64,000 nt of DNA from Datura wrightii (Eukaryota > Streptophyta > Magnoliopsida > Solanales > Solanaceae). The stretch spans positions 14,358,501 through 14,422,500 of the forward strand of contig JASDFA010000006.1 of NCBI GenBank assembly GCA_035772735.1. Reading direction: 5' to 3'. Below, piece by piece: positions 1 to 9,813 of the stretch. The position numbers and the translations under genes are program-made. The notes below the pieces were generated by a model. It made no database searches, was not told the origin of the DNA, and saw nothing but the letters and a program-made list of their open reading frames with translations. Each line of letters opens with the position of its first letter. Position 1 is the first letter of the stretch.

Positions 1-749
1 TCTGAAATCTACGAAATACTTCAAAAAGTTTGACTTCTTTTACAGTGGATAGAGCCAAGTGAACCTTGTATTATCATCAATAAAAATCACATAATATTTC
101 ATATATTGAGAAGATTCAACTGGAGCAGGGCCCTAAAGATCACAATGAATTCTCAACAAAGGTTCTTTCTCAATTTATTTCTCAAACCAAAAGTTAGTTT
201 ACAACCTTTGCCCAACTGACAACTAGAACAAATAATAGGCACTTTATTCCAACAACTAACATCAATGTTCCTATTTCTACTCAGAATTTTTAAAGACTTC
301 ACACTAGGATGTCCTAATCTAGCATATCATATATTGTCTGAGTTCTTCTAGTCTTGTATGGTAGTCAAGGCATAGAGGTTGTTACCTTCCAACGCATAGA
401 GTCCCCCTTTTCTGGATCCCTTGGCCAGTAGTTTCCTTGCCCTCTTGTCCTTAACAACAAAATCAGATTCATCAAATTCAAGAGTGCATGAGTTATCCTT
501 GGCAATCTTACTAACTGAAAGTAGATTCTTAGTGATCTTAGGTACTACAAGAAGTTCCTATAGTTTCAAACCTGATCTAGTTGTACTTCCAACATGTGTG
601 ATGTCTAATTGAGAACCATTTCCAACAATGATTTTATCAGATTCATTATAAGGTTGGAGGTCAGATAGGTTACCTAGATTGTTTTTCATGTGACTGCTGG
701 CTCCTGAGTCCACATACATATTGTCATCTCCAGTAGTTGAATTTTGAAG
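1..749 (-). pseudogene. Element A protease and N-terminal integrase region
   Basis: Read on the minus strand, the region opens with the retropepsin active-site motif DSGASSH (codons near 690-715), part of the product MYVDSGASSHM. It continues through a protease core (NGSQLDITHVG, LLVVPKITKNLLSVSK-like) into the GAG-pre-integrase zinc-finger region and the start of the integrase core near position 1. Protease would cleave the Gag-Pol polyprotein and integrase would insert cDNA. Stops and frame changes interrupt it (the longest open stretch here is 558-881), so no functional product is expected. The rest of pol lies outside the window. Confidence 0.8.
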
Positions 750-1555
750 ATGTACAACAGCTAGTGCTTGTGGTAGTTCATCTGCAGATTGATAGGAATA
801 GTCCCACCTGTAGAAGCACTTAAGAGCAGTGTGATTATTTCTACCACAAATTTGACATGTCTTACCTTTAGAACCCTGCATGTTTCCCTTGTTCTGACTT
901 CCACCTTAAGTACTTTGATTTCTCTGATTGTTGTTTCCTTGTCCAGTAGGCCAAAGACCTCTTCCCATAGAGTTAAAATTGTTAGGACCTCTGCCTCTTT
1001 GAGAATGGTTTCCTCTTCCTCTACCTCTTTAAAAAGAGAATGCCATACTGTAGTTTTGTTGATGCACTCCTTCCTTATCTTCTCTCATGTCAAAACCCCC
1101 GAGTGCATTGACAAATTGATTTAGAGTAGGATAGGGTGACTTACCTAACATGACAGTTCTGAATGTCTTGTAATTGATACCTAAGCCTCTAGCAAAGTTA
1201 ATCACTTTGCTATCTTCATCAACACCCTTGTGTATGGATGCAAGTCCATCACAAATGCCTTTGAATTCTTTGATGTACTCATCAATGTTCTTGTTTCTCA
1301 ACTTAACAATCTGTAACTACTATTTAAGTTGGAATTCCTTGTCCTTGGTTGCTTGAAGATAGGCTTCTTTTAGGCATTCCCACATCTCCTTAGCAGTGGA
1401 ACACCCTACTATTAAGTACATGCTTTCTTCTGATAGTGTACCTGCAGAACATCTTTCTCCTCCCAATCTTCCTTACTGCCATTGTCTTCAGAAGCCTTTC
1501 CAGAGACACTTTCATAATATTTTTCCAAACCTTTTGATGTTGTAGCTGGTGCCAT
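750..1555 (-). pseudogene. Element A gag (capsid/nucleocapsid) pseudogene
   Basis: The probable start is the ATG at 1553-1555, encoding MAPA, at the same place as in B, D, E and F. The minus-strand reading gives a copia Gag of the UBN2/retrotran_gag type: a helical region (AKEMWEC, KDKEFQLK), a segment IDEYIKEFKGICDGL at 1260-1300, and an Arg/Gly-rich tail. The tail is followed by a CCHC zinc knuckle (CQICGRNNHTALKC, near 800-860) for RNA binding. Several stops and frameshifts break it. The codon after WDY reads Ser here but is a stop in B-F. Confidence 0.8.
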
Positions 1556-1789
1556 CTCTTTGATGAGATATGTTAACTTCATCACCTGGATAAGCTGCTA
1601 CATCTGTGTTCTCCAGATCAGATAGTTGCTTGGTTTAAGTTTGATGAAACACGACGTGATGAGCTGGTGCAATGATGATATAGAGAGTATTGGTTGAGGA
1701 AGTTGTCGGGGCCATTTTGTTTGGACAGAAACAGTTTTCTAGATTTCAATACTTAAGCAGCGAGAAGAGTTCTCAATGCTCTGATACTA

Positions 1790-2023
1790 TGAAAAATTTT
1801 CAAGTTTTTTTTAGAGAGAATCAATCGTATATTGATTTGTATAATCGCATACAAATGACTCCTATATATAAGAGAAGAATTAAGTAGAAGAAGTAGGATA
1901 ACTACAAACTGCAAGAGTCCTATTCTAGTTAAACAAGAAGAACTAAACACTTAGTTTCATACAATGACTTAACTAATTTTTTCTTTGAGCTCTATCTTGG
2001 ACTCTTGATCTTTATCTTCAGCA
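1790..2023 (-). repeat. Element A 5' LTR
   Basis: The 234 bp repeat begins TG and ends CA on the + strand (TGAAAAATTT to TTCAGCA). It is flanked on the left by the Met-tRNA primer site, which fixes it as the 5' LTR of a minus-strand element. Its sequence mixes features of the 5' and 3' LTRs of the other copies, in keeping with independent descent. The polymerase II TATA-like run TATATATA lies near 1862-1870. Confidence 0.9.
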
Positions 2024-2254
2024 AAGGTAAGTCTTCTCACCTTCCTTCCTTGTTTAAATATTATTCATAAACTAATATTAATTATCATAAATAATGACGT
2101 TTATTATTCCTTGTATTTAGAAGTGAAAGTTGTTTATACATAACATATTTAGTAGACTTTTGGCCTTACGTAAGTCCTCTCGCCTTCCGTTCTTAATTAA
2201 ATATATTGGATCTTGAAATTTTGAGAACAAAGAACAGAAATGAGAGAATACAAA
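2024..2254. repeat. Tail of host unit H0 with empty copia site
   Basis: This stretch matches the end of H1 (9344-9568) and runs without interruption into the start of H1. ACAAA at 2250-2254 is the pentamer that flanks the copia insertions in the other junctions, present here only once. It is the unoccupied version of the insertion site. Confidence 0.85.
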
Positions 2255-2812
2255 TAGTACTTGCGCTCTATGTGCAGGTAAATGAATCAACATATGGTCA
2301 CTACAAATAAATATAAGATGTTTTATTTCCAGGTCTTAATCAAAACATAGCTGTTGTAAAAAAAAAATTCGTTGTAATAGTTCAAAAAATAAGTTTGACA
2401 AACGAATGGCAAAAGGAAAAAGTAAAACTATTAATAGCTCCAACTTTCGGAAAAGAAGGTTGCATATAACCAGTGAATACATTAATTCTTCACATATTAT
2501 GATGCAGAAATAAAATATATTTCGAAACACAAATTAACAAAAAAAAAAGACAAAGTAAGAAATTATGTAATCGATGAAATTAAACAGGAATAAATATAAA
2601 TTCTATTAGTTTTAAAAAATTAACGAAAAATAAAATCAAACTTGACTCGTCCAATGCAAAACAAAGAAAATGCAGTTCATATAAGTAACAAAGCTGATGC
2701 ATTATCTATGATTTAAAAAAATTAAATTAAAAACAAAGTCTCATCCGATGGAAAAAACAAAAAAAAATCAAATCATATCTATAAATTAGTGAATTATCTA
2801 CGTAATTTATTT
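2255..2812. other. AT-rich start of H1, no gene seen
   Basis: Non-coding, AT-rich, with A- and T-tracts. It is conserved in H2, H3, H4 and H6, and in H5 until the deletion there. I see no open frame shared between copies and no RNA gene. Confidence 0.6.
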
Positions 2813-3037
2813 CTCTCTGTCCTAATTTATGCGGCACAATTGAAATTTTTAGAATTAATTAATTTTTTTTGCTGAATTCTTTTAATTAATTATTTTGATA
2901 TATAATGTATTTTATAGGTAGTTTTCAAATATACAAATTTTATTTTTAAAAAAATTAAAGCTTTTATATCTGAATAGACGGTCAAAATTTAGAAATTCAA
3001 ACCTCAAATTTTCAATCGCATAAATTAAAACAAAGTA
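2813..3037. repeat. Stowaway-like MITE remnant (H1)
   Basis: The ends are inverted: TCCTAATTTATGCG at the left and CGCATAAATTAAAACA at the right. Both resemble the CTCCCTCCGTCCCAATTTAT type of terminal repeat of plant Stowaway MITEs. The interior is AT-rich and non-coding, length about 225 bp. The same element is at the same place in H3, H4 and H6, so it predates amplification. Confidence 0.6.
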
Positions 3038-3429
3038 GTTTGTTGAAAGGCAAATCAAATCACCCAAACAATCTCATTAGAGCACCAAAGAATAGTATAG
3101 TCATATTCAAGAACTACAATATTGAGGTGAAAAGATGAAAAAGGTGAAAAACCTCACTTTATCTTTCTTTTAGTTTTAAAAAAATTGGCGAAGAAGAATA
3201 TGTTTCTCACTCTTTTTTCCTTTCAAGGCAAATGTATAAGGAATTTTTTTCACATCACATTACTGTGTCTACAGGCTGTAACAGACAAATAGAAAAAGAA
3301 GATAAAAAGTAGTGAAAATTCAGTCAGTCATAAGTACATTCTCTAGAAAGCAGAAAATGAATCAGTGAAATACGCAAATGCAATTCTGTTTTGAAAATAT
3401 CAAATCCAAAAAAAAAATCGGGTCAAAAA
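3038..3429. other. AT-rich spacer with no recognisable gene
   Basis: This lies downstream, in minus-strand sense, of the pyruvate kinase fragment. It may hold remnants of intron or later exon sequence, but I could not align anything with confidence. Confidence 0.4.
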
Positions 3430-3736
3430 CCATTACTTGACTATAACAATATTGACCACAGAAGCAGTTACATTCCAGCACGGTGTAGCCTAAAGGAATA
3501 CAAACAGAATCACGCTATTTAAATCCTGATTTGCTAATTTTTTTAAAACTTTGTTAGGAATTTAGTACTCTTGGAATCATGCATGTATAACGGCATAGAG
3601 AATACCAAATACAAATATTATGCATAGCCTGTCAGAGATTATCAATGGTCTCCTAATGATACTCGTGTGATCCATAGAATAAGTTGGACTTGGAGATGTT
3701 CATGTTGAATCGAAGAATCTTCTTGACCATTGACAC
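3430..3736 (-). pseudogene. Pyruvate kinase pseudogene fragment (H1)
   Basis: On the minus strand an intron-like end (TTTTTAG at 3736-3742) leads into codons for SMVKKILRFNMN then SHEYH, stop, ETIDNL, stop, QAMHN. This lines up with the conserved N-terminal region of plant cytosolic pyruvate kinase (PMVEKLLRAGMNVARFNFSH, then SHEYHQETLDNLRQAMHNTG). After a frameshift, ILYAVI matches the family's ILCAVM. A KKLA...SVIL segment then follows, with the sequence between (RTGFLKDG onward) missing. CAG to TAG and CGA to TGA changes give the two stops. In the cell the enzyme makes pyruvate and ATP from phosphoenolpyruvate; this fragment cannot. The match rests on remembered family motifs. Confidence 0.7.
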
Positions 3737-4019
3737 TAAAAAGATAAAAAAATGACTTTTAAACCAAACCGTTGTAATTCATTCAAACCCAAAAGATAGT
3801 TAAATACTAATAAATCAGAAGGATACACCTTTTTGAAAGGTCACTTCACTTAAATTATATCCTCTTTTAAAAAATATATAACATAACTATAATTAAAAAG
3901 AGGAAAAGAGTCAAAATTTGAGAAAATAATATGGATACTAATCTTAGAGAGTGCCACCTCACCGGATATATGTTGTTCCATCGGTGACAAACATAATTTT
4001 CATGATCCTTTCACATTTT

Positions 4020-6005
4020 CTATCATATTTTAACTTCTAGAGATTGGATTGAGACTATTTTGGGTGTAATTCCTTTGATTTTGAAAGGGATTAAGTTTCA
4101 AACCTATGATTTTGCAATTCTCCACTAATATATAATTGATTTCAAGCTTTAATCCACGTTTGGGGATTCAGAATGGTGAGGTTTAACCCTAAGATTCTAG
4201 AGTGAGATTTTGATGATTTGGGGTTGATTCAAATCCTCTTTTCACCAACTTTTTAGATACGACATCCTAACCTTATGGGTAAAAAAGTTTAAAAGAAAAT
4301 TTTCAATTTGACCTTGGAGGCTCAGGGTGGCTTTTTGACTCGATTTTCTATTTAAAATATTATATTGCAATATGTATATCAATAGATTTGCATTATCATA
4401 TAGAACATGATTTTGATAGATATGGATACTTTTGAGGAGAGACGCAAAGGGAAAATGATTGTGTAAGAGTTCGTCACGTGTTTCCTTGGCTATCAAGGTA
4501 GGTTATGGCTTATTCTTTCTAGGATGAGTTTGAGTGTTAACTTATTGTCTAAAGCATGCTATGGGCTAGGCGAATTGATGAGGTTGAAATTTTGGAAAAA
4601 GACTCATTATTGTGAAATCAGACCAGGGACTTAGCTAATAGATGTATAAAACTTTACATGCTTATATATTGAGGCTTACCCTATTTTCATTATACCGCTC
4701 GTGATGATATATTGGCCTAAAATATTGTTGTAAAAGAAATTTTCTTATTTATGAAATATATTAGCCTATGAGCATCTTTTTTAAAGAAATATACTTATTT
4801 GAGAGATATATTGGCCTACATCACTGTTATGAAAGCAATTTACTTATTTGAGAAATTCATTAGCTTTTATGCACTGTTGGGAAATCAATCTACTTATTTG
4901 AGAGATATTTTGGCCTATGAGTACTGTGTTGAAAGCAATCCACTTAGTTGACGGATTGTGTCTTAAGGGCACCGTCTGAAAAGTAAAAGTTTTATTTGAG
5001 AAGGCTTGGGGCCTGTGGTTATTGTGGTGAAAAAGTCATTCTTATGTACTTATTGAATTTAAATTTCTTTTTTTATTGTTGTGATCATGTATACATATCA
5101 TTTTCATGGATCATAGGCTTGCTACTATGGAGACATAAAGTTAAAAAAAATATTAAAACTTGAGGCCAGATGACTTATCTATGATTGATGATAACGAGTA
5201 TAAATGTCAGCTATAGCGCAAAGAAAAATGATTCCAGACAGGTTATATGACTCTTGCAAGTCCTTCATGGGTCCTTTCACAGCATGCCATTGTGGAGAAA
5301 TTTCATACCAGTAGAATCATTGGCCATTGCATATCATTTGTCCATTGCTTTGCACTTTACTGATTCTTTATTTGCTTATGCTTCACATTTATTCAACAGA
5401 TAACTCTAGTCAGCTGCTTATACTATATTAGAGAGAGTTGAGGGTTTCTTTGTTGATTTGGTAGCTCTATTAGTATTCTATATATGACATATTCAAATTA
5501 GATCTTGCTTGATAGGCTTGATATCCAAATTCTCATACTCATACTACTCTTCCTGCAATATTTTGATACAAATCTTAGCACTAGCGGACCATACTGATTC
5601 TAATTGTTCGAGACCATGTTTCTTAGACATTGCGATGAGCTACCAGCGTCCGGAGCAATAGTCTAGCTTCATCTACGTTATTTTCCTATCTTTAGATATT
5701 TCGGATAGATTATAGTATTAAACAGATGTACTTTCTTTTAGAAGATTTTCTGGACAAAGTATAGGATTAAACAATTGTACTTTCTTTTAAAAGATTTTGT
5801 ACTGGTGACACTAGATTTGGAAATATGGTTAATTTTCGCACTTTATGTATCTATCTTTGAAAGTTGAGTTTTTAAGACTAATTACACTATTGCTTTATTC
5901 TTTCATGGTTCATCATTTCTTGTGGTTATGATTTGACTAGGGGATGACTTACCTATCGGGGAGTTGGAGTAGGTATTGTTATTAGTTGGTTTTTGAATCG
6001 TGATA
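4020..6005 (+). mobile_element. Probable decayed gypsy-type LTR remnant (H1)
   Basis: A long non-coding stretch whose right end (TTGGTTTTTGAATCGTGATA, 5986-6005) resembles the end of Solanaceae Ty3/gypsy LTRs, which commonly finish in GGTTTTTGGGTCGTGACA. The motif GGATGACTTACCTA just before it is also typical. In H2, H4 and H6 the end reads ...TGACA or close to it. I could not place the left end or a target-site duplication, so the start is a guess. It could instead be an older unrelated repeat. Confidence 0.35.
4706..4952. repeat. Short tandem repeat array, about 53 bp period (H1)
   Basis: Five degenerate copies of a motif containing ATTGGCCTA, then a CACTGTT-like stretch, AAAGCAAT and CTTATTTGAGA. 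The same array is in H2, H4 and H6 at the corresponding position. Confidence 0.65.
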
Positions 6006-6690
6006 AATCATCAAATTATTTAATTGCAAAGTCAAAATTTAAGAGTTTGATATAACACATGACTTTAAATTTTTATCAAAAAAAATTATAACAACTAGAT
6101 ACAAGTATTTTGTTTTTCTAAACCACAAGAGAGACTAATGTTACAAAGACAATCCTCAGAGAGGGATTCTAGAATTAATTAATTATTATATTTAATATAT
6201 CTTATTAATCTAACATTCTCCATGTATACTATACCCCAATCAATCCAAATATAAAATCTAATTTGATTCATTTCCTGTTGATGTTAAACTACGTTCTTAG
6301 TTAGAAAAATATTTACTTTGACTCATCAGCGCATCAAAGAAATCATTTCATATTTAAGTATTTTACTATATTTTATATTTATCTTAATTTAACATTCAAA
6401 AAACAACAATGATTAGTATCACACATAGTCTTGAAGAAGTTGAGGCAACTGTATGAATGCTCACTTATCAATTTTTGATTTACTCACATCATCATATCAA
6501 ATATGAAAAATAAAAATAAGTAAAATTACAAATATAAAAATATTAATTAAAATTATAATAAAAGTTATCTACATATTTATTAGTATATTAATTATGTAAA
6601 ATATTAACTAATTAATATAATCTAATTTACAATTTTTTTCCTACTTTGATCAAATTCCTTCCCCACTTTTATTGTTTTTCTCTATCTTGT
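6006..6690. other. AT-rich upstream region of the promoter, H1
   Basis: Non-coding sequence rich in TTAAT and ATATT runs, conserved in H2, H4, H5 and H6. Part of it may contribute to the promoter that follows. No reading frame is shared by the copies. Confidence 0.5.
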
Positions 6691-6700
6691 AACGTATTCT

Positions 6701-6805
6701 ACCAATGGTCGGCTAACTCCACTTGGAACAATCCCATTCATCCCCTCTATCTATAAATTGCCTAACTTTCCCTACCCCAACATAACATTCTTCTCTGTGG
6801 AACTC
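6701..6805 (+). promoter_or_regulatory. Predicted Pol II promoter, H1 copy
   Basis: A CCAAT box (6702-6706) is followed about 50 bp later by a TATA box, CTATAAATT (6751-6759), and then a pyrimidine-rich leader. H4-H6 have a perfect G-box (CACGTG) between the two elements; here it reads CACTTG, so this copy may be weakened. The fold-back at 6961-7086 lies about 200 bp downstream of the TATA box, a common distance for plant MIRNA genes. Confidence 0.5.
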
Positions 6806-6810
6806 TTAAC

Positions 6811-6909
6811 TTTCTCTCTCTCTCATATATATATATATATATTGAGAGAGAGAGAGAGAGAGAAAGTTAGATACATAGATAGATAAAGAGAGAGAGAGAG
6901 AGAGAGATA
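6811..6909. repeat. CT / TA / GA microsatellite cluster (H1)
   Basis: (CT)n, then (AT)n, then (GA)n. The CT and GA runs could pair with each other. The cluster lies in the predicted leader of the hairpin transcript. Confidence 0.95.
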
Positions 6910-6960
6910 AAGTGTGAGTAGACACATGACAACCTATCAATTTAGAGGAGTTTTCATTAT

Positions 6961-7086
6961 TTTTACGCGGCATCTGATTTGCTTGATGCAAGCAGAACTG
7001 TAACTTGCCGGTGACCTTGTTCTCCATAGGGTTTGACAAATCTTGTAGTTCACTTGCATCAAACAAATTCGAGGCTACATAAAATC
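6961..7086 (+). ncRNA. MIRNA-like fold-back, H1 copy
   Basis: The 5' arm (6973-7000, core TTGATGCAAGC) pairs with the 3' arm (7047-7075, core CTTGCATCAAACAAAT) around a loop of about 45 nt. Pairing continues outward less perfectly (TACGCGGC with GAGGCTACATAAAA). The arms are almost identical in all five copies while the loop differs, as expected of a miRNA precursor. I do not recognise either arm as a known conserved plant miRNA family. It could instead be a small fold-back transposon. Confidence 0.45.
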
Positions 7087-7093
7087 TTAACAT

Positions 7094-7850
7094 CTTCAGA
7101 TCCATCTAATAATATTCACTACTCATATGGTTTGGACTTCATTCAATCTTATTCCACATAAACTCTTATATGAATGTAATATATATATATATAGTGAATT
7201 TAATGCAGACTTAAATTTTAATTTTTTAAAACAATCCCAAATCAAAATTGTAGACTAAATTTTTGTTGCTTCATTAAAGATTTACATACGTACATAGATT
7301 AATAATTATAATGTTATGGTGGGAACAATCCAAAAATACGAGGAGATAATTTAGACAAAATATTACCATAATTACAAGTCATACACACACATAGTAAGTT
7401 ACTTGATTTTACCTCTGTCGAAGGATGGTTATGTATAGTGTTTGACTATTTTTTACAAGTTGTAGTACTTTTTTTTATTTTTCCTTTTCGATCAAAATCA
7501 TATATATTTCATATTTCGTCAATAAGATTTGTATTTATTATCATTGAATGTATGAAACACAAATGAAAATGTGAGATTTTTGAAAATCTATGAGATATAC
7601 TAGTTTCAGATCCTAACATAGTCAGCATCCTTATAGCGAGATCCTGTAACATACAAAATTTACTACAATTAATACTATGACAAGATATTACATATTAAGT
7701 TTCTTATCATGATTACCTACTATTAATAAATCATGAAATTTACAATAAATACTCTAACAAAAGAGCATTATCAAGCCCCAGACATTTAAATTTTTTTATA
7801 AATCATCATAGTATCGCGTCTTTGGTCATGGGTTCATAGGTGAATTATAT
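7094..7850. other. Conserved non-coding region downstream of the hairpin (H1)
   Basis: AT-rich and closely conserved among units, with a (TA)n tract near 7178-7192. No coding frame is kept between copies. It could be the 3' part of the hairpin transcript or its original flanking DNA. Confidence 0.5.

Positions 7851-7852
<2 letters not shown>

Positions 7853-7918
<66 letters not shown>
7853..7918. repeat. (CT)n microsatellite (H1)
   Basis: About 66 bp of almost pure CT. The homologous tract in H4 and H5 has changed partly into (CA)n. Confidence 0.95.
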
Positions 7919-7919
7919 A

Positions 7920-8917
7920 ATTGTATTTTCTATATAATTTTGCGTTTCAAACTATATGTATTACATTTTCATACACCGCATTTTGATCAGCCGAAGCAAT
8001 ACCAATAATTTCTCTTTTTTTTAACTTTAACGAGAAAAATGATTGGTTAAGGAAAAACATAAATTAATGCAATACAGTACTAGTAGTACAAAATAATAAT
8101 TATATTGAGCATGCTTTGATACTGAACTAGATGTTAAGATATAAATTTTCAAGAGATAGAAATACACTTATAAGGAATAGGGCTGGAGAAGCCATAAGGC
8201 TAACTACAAGAATAGGTCCTCCAAATTCATCATTTGACTATTCCTAATTAAGATCGTGATTTTATGTTCAGTAAAAGTATTTCTAGTCCCAAATTATTAT
8301 ATAATTCTCATTTTAGTCCTTCCATATTTTGTATAGGCTCCGATAAATACAGATTCACGTAATGATGCTATCTCCTGAAGCTAGTTTTGGGTCTTACATC
8401 ATCCTTAGTGAATTGCTTTATTGATTGAAATAGAGATTATATACAGGGAGCAAAATTTCACCGGTATTATTTATTCTGATTTTAATATACAACAATTACT
8501 TTCATTTTGTGTTTTTATACACTAGTCACCCAACTTCAAGTTTATTGCATAAAAGTCATCCGACTTAAAACTTATCATCAAAAGTTATTTCTCTTACATT
8601 TTTTTGCATAAAGGTCATTCATGATGGAGGTTTCAAAAAATAAAAGAAAAAAAGTCAATCCACCTCAATTAGATTTTCTTTGCAAACAGTCAAACGCTAA
8701 TTAAATGTACGAATTTATCATATTATAATTTATTAAAAATAAAAAAATATTCAAAATACCAAAATTAAAAATTATACAATTTATGATATACATACAGGAA
8801 AAACAAACTTATAAGAATAATGATTTTTTATGAAAATAATAAAACAGAAAAATAAATCCGAATAAACGTGTCACACCTTTTTGTAGCTTTATAATGCTAG
8901 AGAGCTCGAGGAGCTGT
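7920..8917. other. Non-coding region between microsatellite and SINE (H1)
   Basis: No gene is seen. It holds two copies of a motif like AAGTCACCCAACTT / AAAGTCATCCGACTT about 40 bp apart (near 8523-8570), then A/T-rich sequence. In H4 a long (TA)n tract has expanded inside this part. Confidence 0.5.
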
Positions 8918-9178
8918 CCTCTCAATTAAGGGAAGCCTGCTGCATAAAGTATTTTGTATTCATGCAGGGTCCTAAGAAGAGTCACATTCAAAAGAGTGTA
9001 ATATAGACAATCTATTTTAAGCAAACATTAGTAGTTGCTTCCACGACTCAAACTCGTGGCCTATAGGTCACACAGAGACAATTTTACCGTTATTCTAAGA
9101 CTCCCCTTCAACTCGTTAATTATTGGTCACATGAAAATAACTTTACTATTGATCCAACTCCCCTTCAACTATCCTCTC
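8918..9178 (-). mobile_element. Au-like SINE with doubled tRNA-like head (H1)
   Basis: Read on the minus strand, a tRNA-derived head GGGGAGTCTTAGAATAACGG (A-box-like) precedes CCTATAGGCCACGAG and GTTTGAGTCGTGG (B-box-like). A body with GACCCTGCATGAAT (reverse of 8961-8972) and a GGGAAGCC-type end follow. These resemble the Au family of plant SINEs. A second, more decayed head (GTGACCAATAATT..., 9113-9175) lies directly upstream, giving a dimeric tRNA-like start. It is non-coding and was mobilised by LINE enzymes in the past. Confidence 0.65.
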
Positions 9179-9179
9179 A

Positions 9180-9563
9180 ATTGAAAAGCAGAATTGACTC
9201 TAACTTTATGGAAGAAATGAGATTACAATGACATTTTTGAGATCTCCTATGTATAAAAATAAATCTCTCGTAAAAAGGTCATAAAACTAAAAAAAAATTA
9301 AAAGGCTAAAAAATCATTTCTCCCGACTTTACGGAATAATATAAGGTAAGTCTTCTCACCTTCCTTGTTTAAATATTAATCATAAATAATATTAATTATT
9401 ATAAATAATGACATTTATTATTCCTTGTATTTAGAGGTGAAAGTTGTTTATACATAACATATTTAGTAGACTTTTGGCCTTACATAAATCCTCTTGCCTT
9501 CCGTTCTTAATTAAATATTCCGCATCTTGAAATTTTGAGAATAAAGAACAGAAATGAAAGAAT
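9180..9563. other. Tail of H1, no gene seen
   Basis: AT-rich DNA. It includes the sequence around 9344 that matches the integration site of element A. Confidence 0.6.
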
Positions 9564-9568
9564 ACAAA

Positions 9569-9801
9569 TGAAGAATTCTCAAGTTGTTTTAGAGAGAATC
9601 AGTTGTATATTGATGTGTATAATCGCATACAAATGATTCCTATATATAGGAGGAGAATTAAGTAGAAGAAGTAGGATAAATACAAACTACAAGAGTCCCT
9701 ATTCTTGTTAAACAAAAAGAACTAAACATTTGCTCTCATATAATGACTTAACTAACTTTTTCTTTGAGCTCTATCTTGGACTCTTTATCTTATCTTCAAC
9801 A
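9569..9801 (-). repeat. Element B 3' LTR
   Basis: A 233 bp TG...CA repeat ending TTCAACA, directly followed by CTTTCCCTCAAG, the complement of the polypurine tract. Unlike the 3' LTRs of D-G it ends TTCAACA rather than TTGGACA. Confidence 0.95.
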
Positions 9802-9813
9802 CTTTCCCTCAAG

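Larger units (their letters stand above)
1..2023 (-). mobile_element. Ty1/copia element A, 5' half, cut by window edge
   Basis: This is the 5' part of a minus-strand copia element: 5' LTR (1790-2023), a primer-binding site just left of it (1778-1789, complementary to initiator Met-tRNA with one change), gag, protease and the start of integrase, then the window edge. The right flank after the terminal CA is AAGGT, matching the uninterrupted sequence in H1 near 9345. A therefore sits about 230 bp from the site used by B-G and is a separate insertion. Its gag C-terminus lacks a stop codon that all of B-F share. The short LTR suggests the Ale/Retrofit lineage (inference). Confidence 0.9.
2255..9568. 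repeat. Tandem host unit H1 (most complete left-hand copy)
   Basis: One copy of the amplified segment. It can be followed nearly base by base in H2-H6 from the opening motif TAGTACT...CTATGTGC (2255-2275) to AAGAACAGAAATG...GAATACAAA at 9547-9568. It carries in order a MITE remnant, a pyruvate kinase fragment, a gypsy-like LTR remnant, a promoter, a hairpin and a SINE. No long open reading frame is conserved between units. The boundary used is the copia insertion point, so the true duplication joint may lie elsewhere. Confidence 0.9.

Noticed and set aside
421..612. Plus-strand frames such as MASSFLALLSLTTKSDSSNS repeated in every copia copy
   Set aside because: They are mirror frames of the minus-strand protease; they change with every synonymous change there and have no start context.
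6961..7086. Assigning the hairpin to miR169, miR172 or miR396
   Set aside because: Only short partial similarities (ACTTGCCGG, CTTGATG, GAACTG); none spans a mature miRNA.
6806..7105. Minus-strand frame starting MDLKMLRFYVAS, found over the hairpin in H1 and H2 (88-99 codons), with related shorter or longer frames in H3-H5
   Set aside because: It lies antisense to the predicted promoter, is forced by the palindromic arms and runs into (GA)n-derived LSLSLS repeats. The start codon is not kept in H4 and H5.
9001..9178. Possible tRNA gene from box-A- and box-B-like stretches
   Set aside because: No cloverleaf or anticodon arm could be formed; the body and repeated context fit a SINE.
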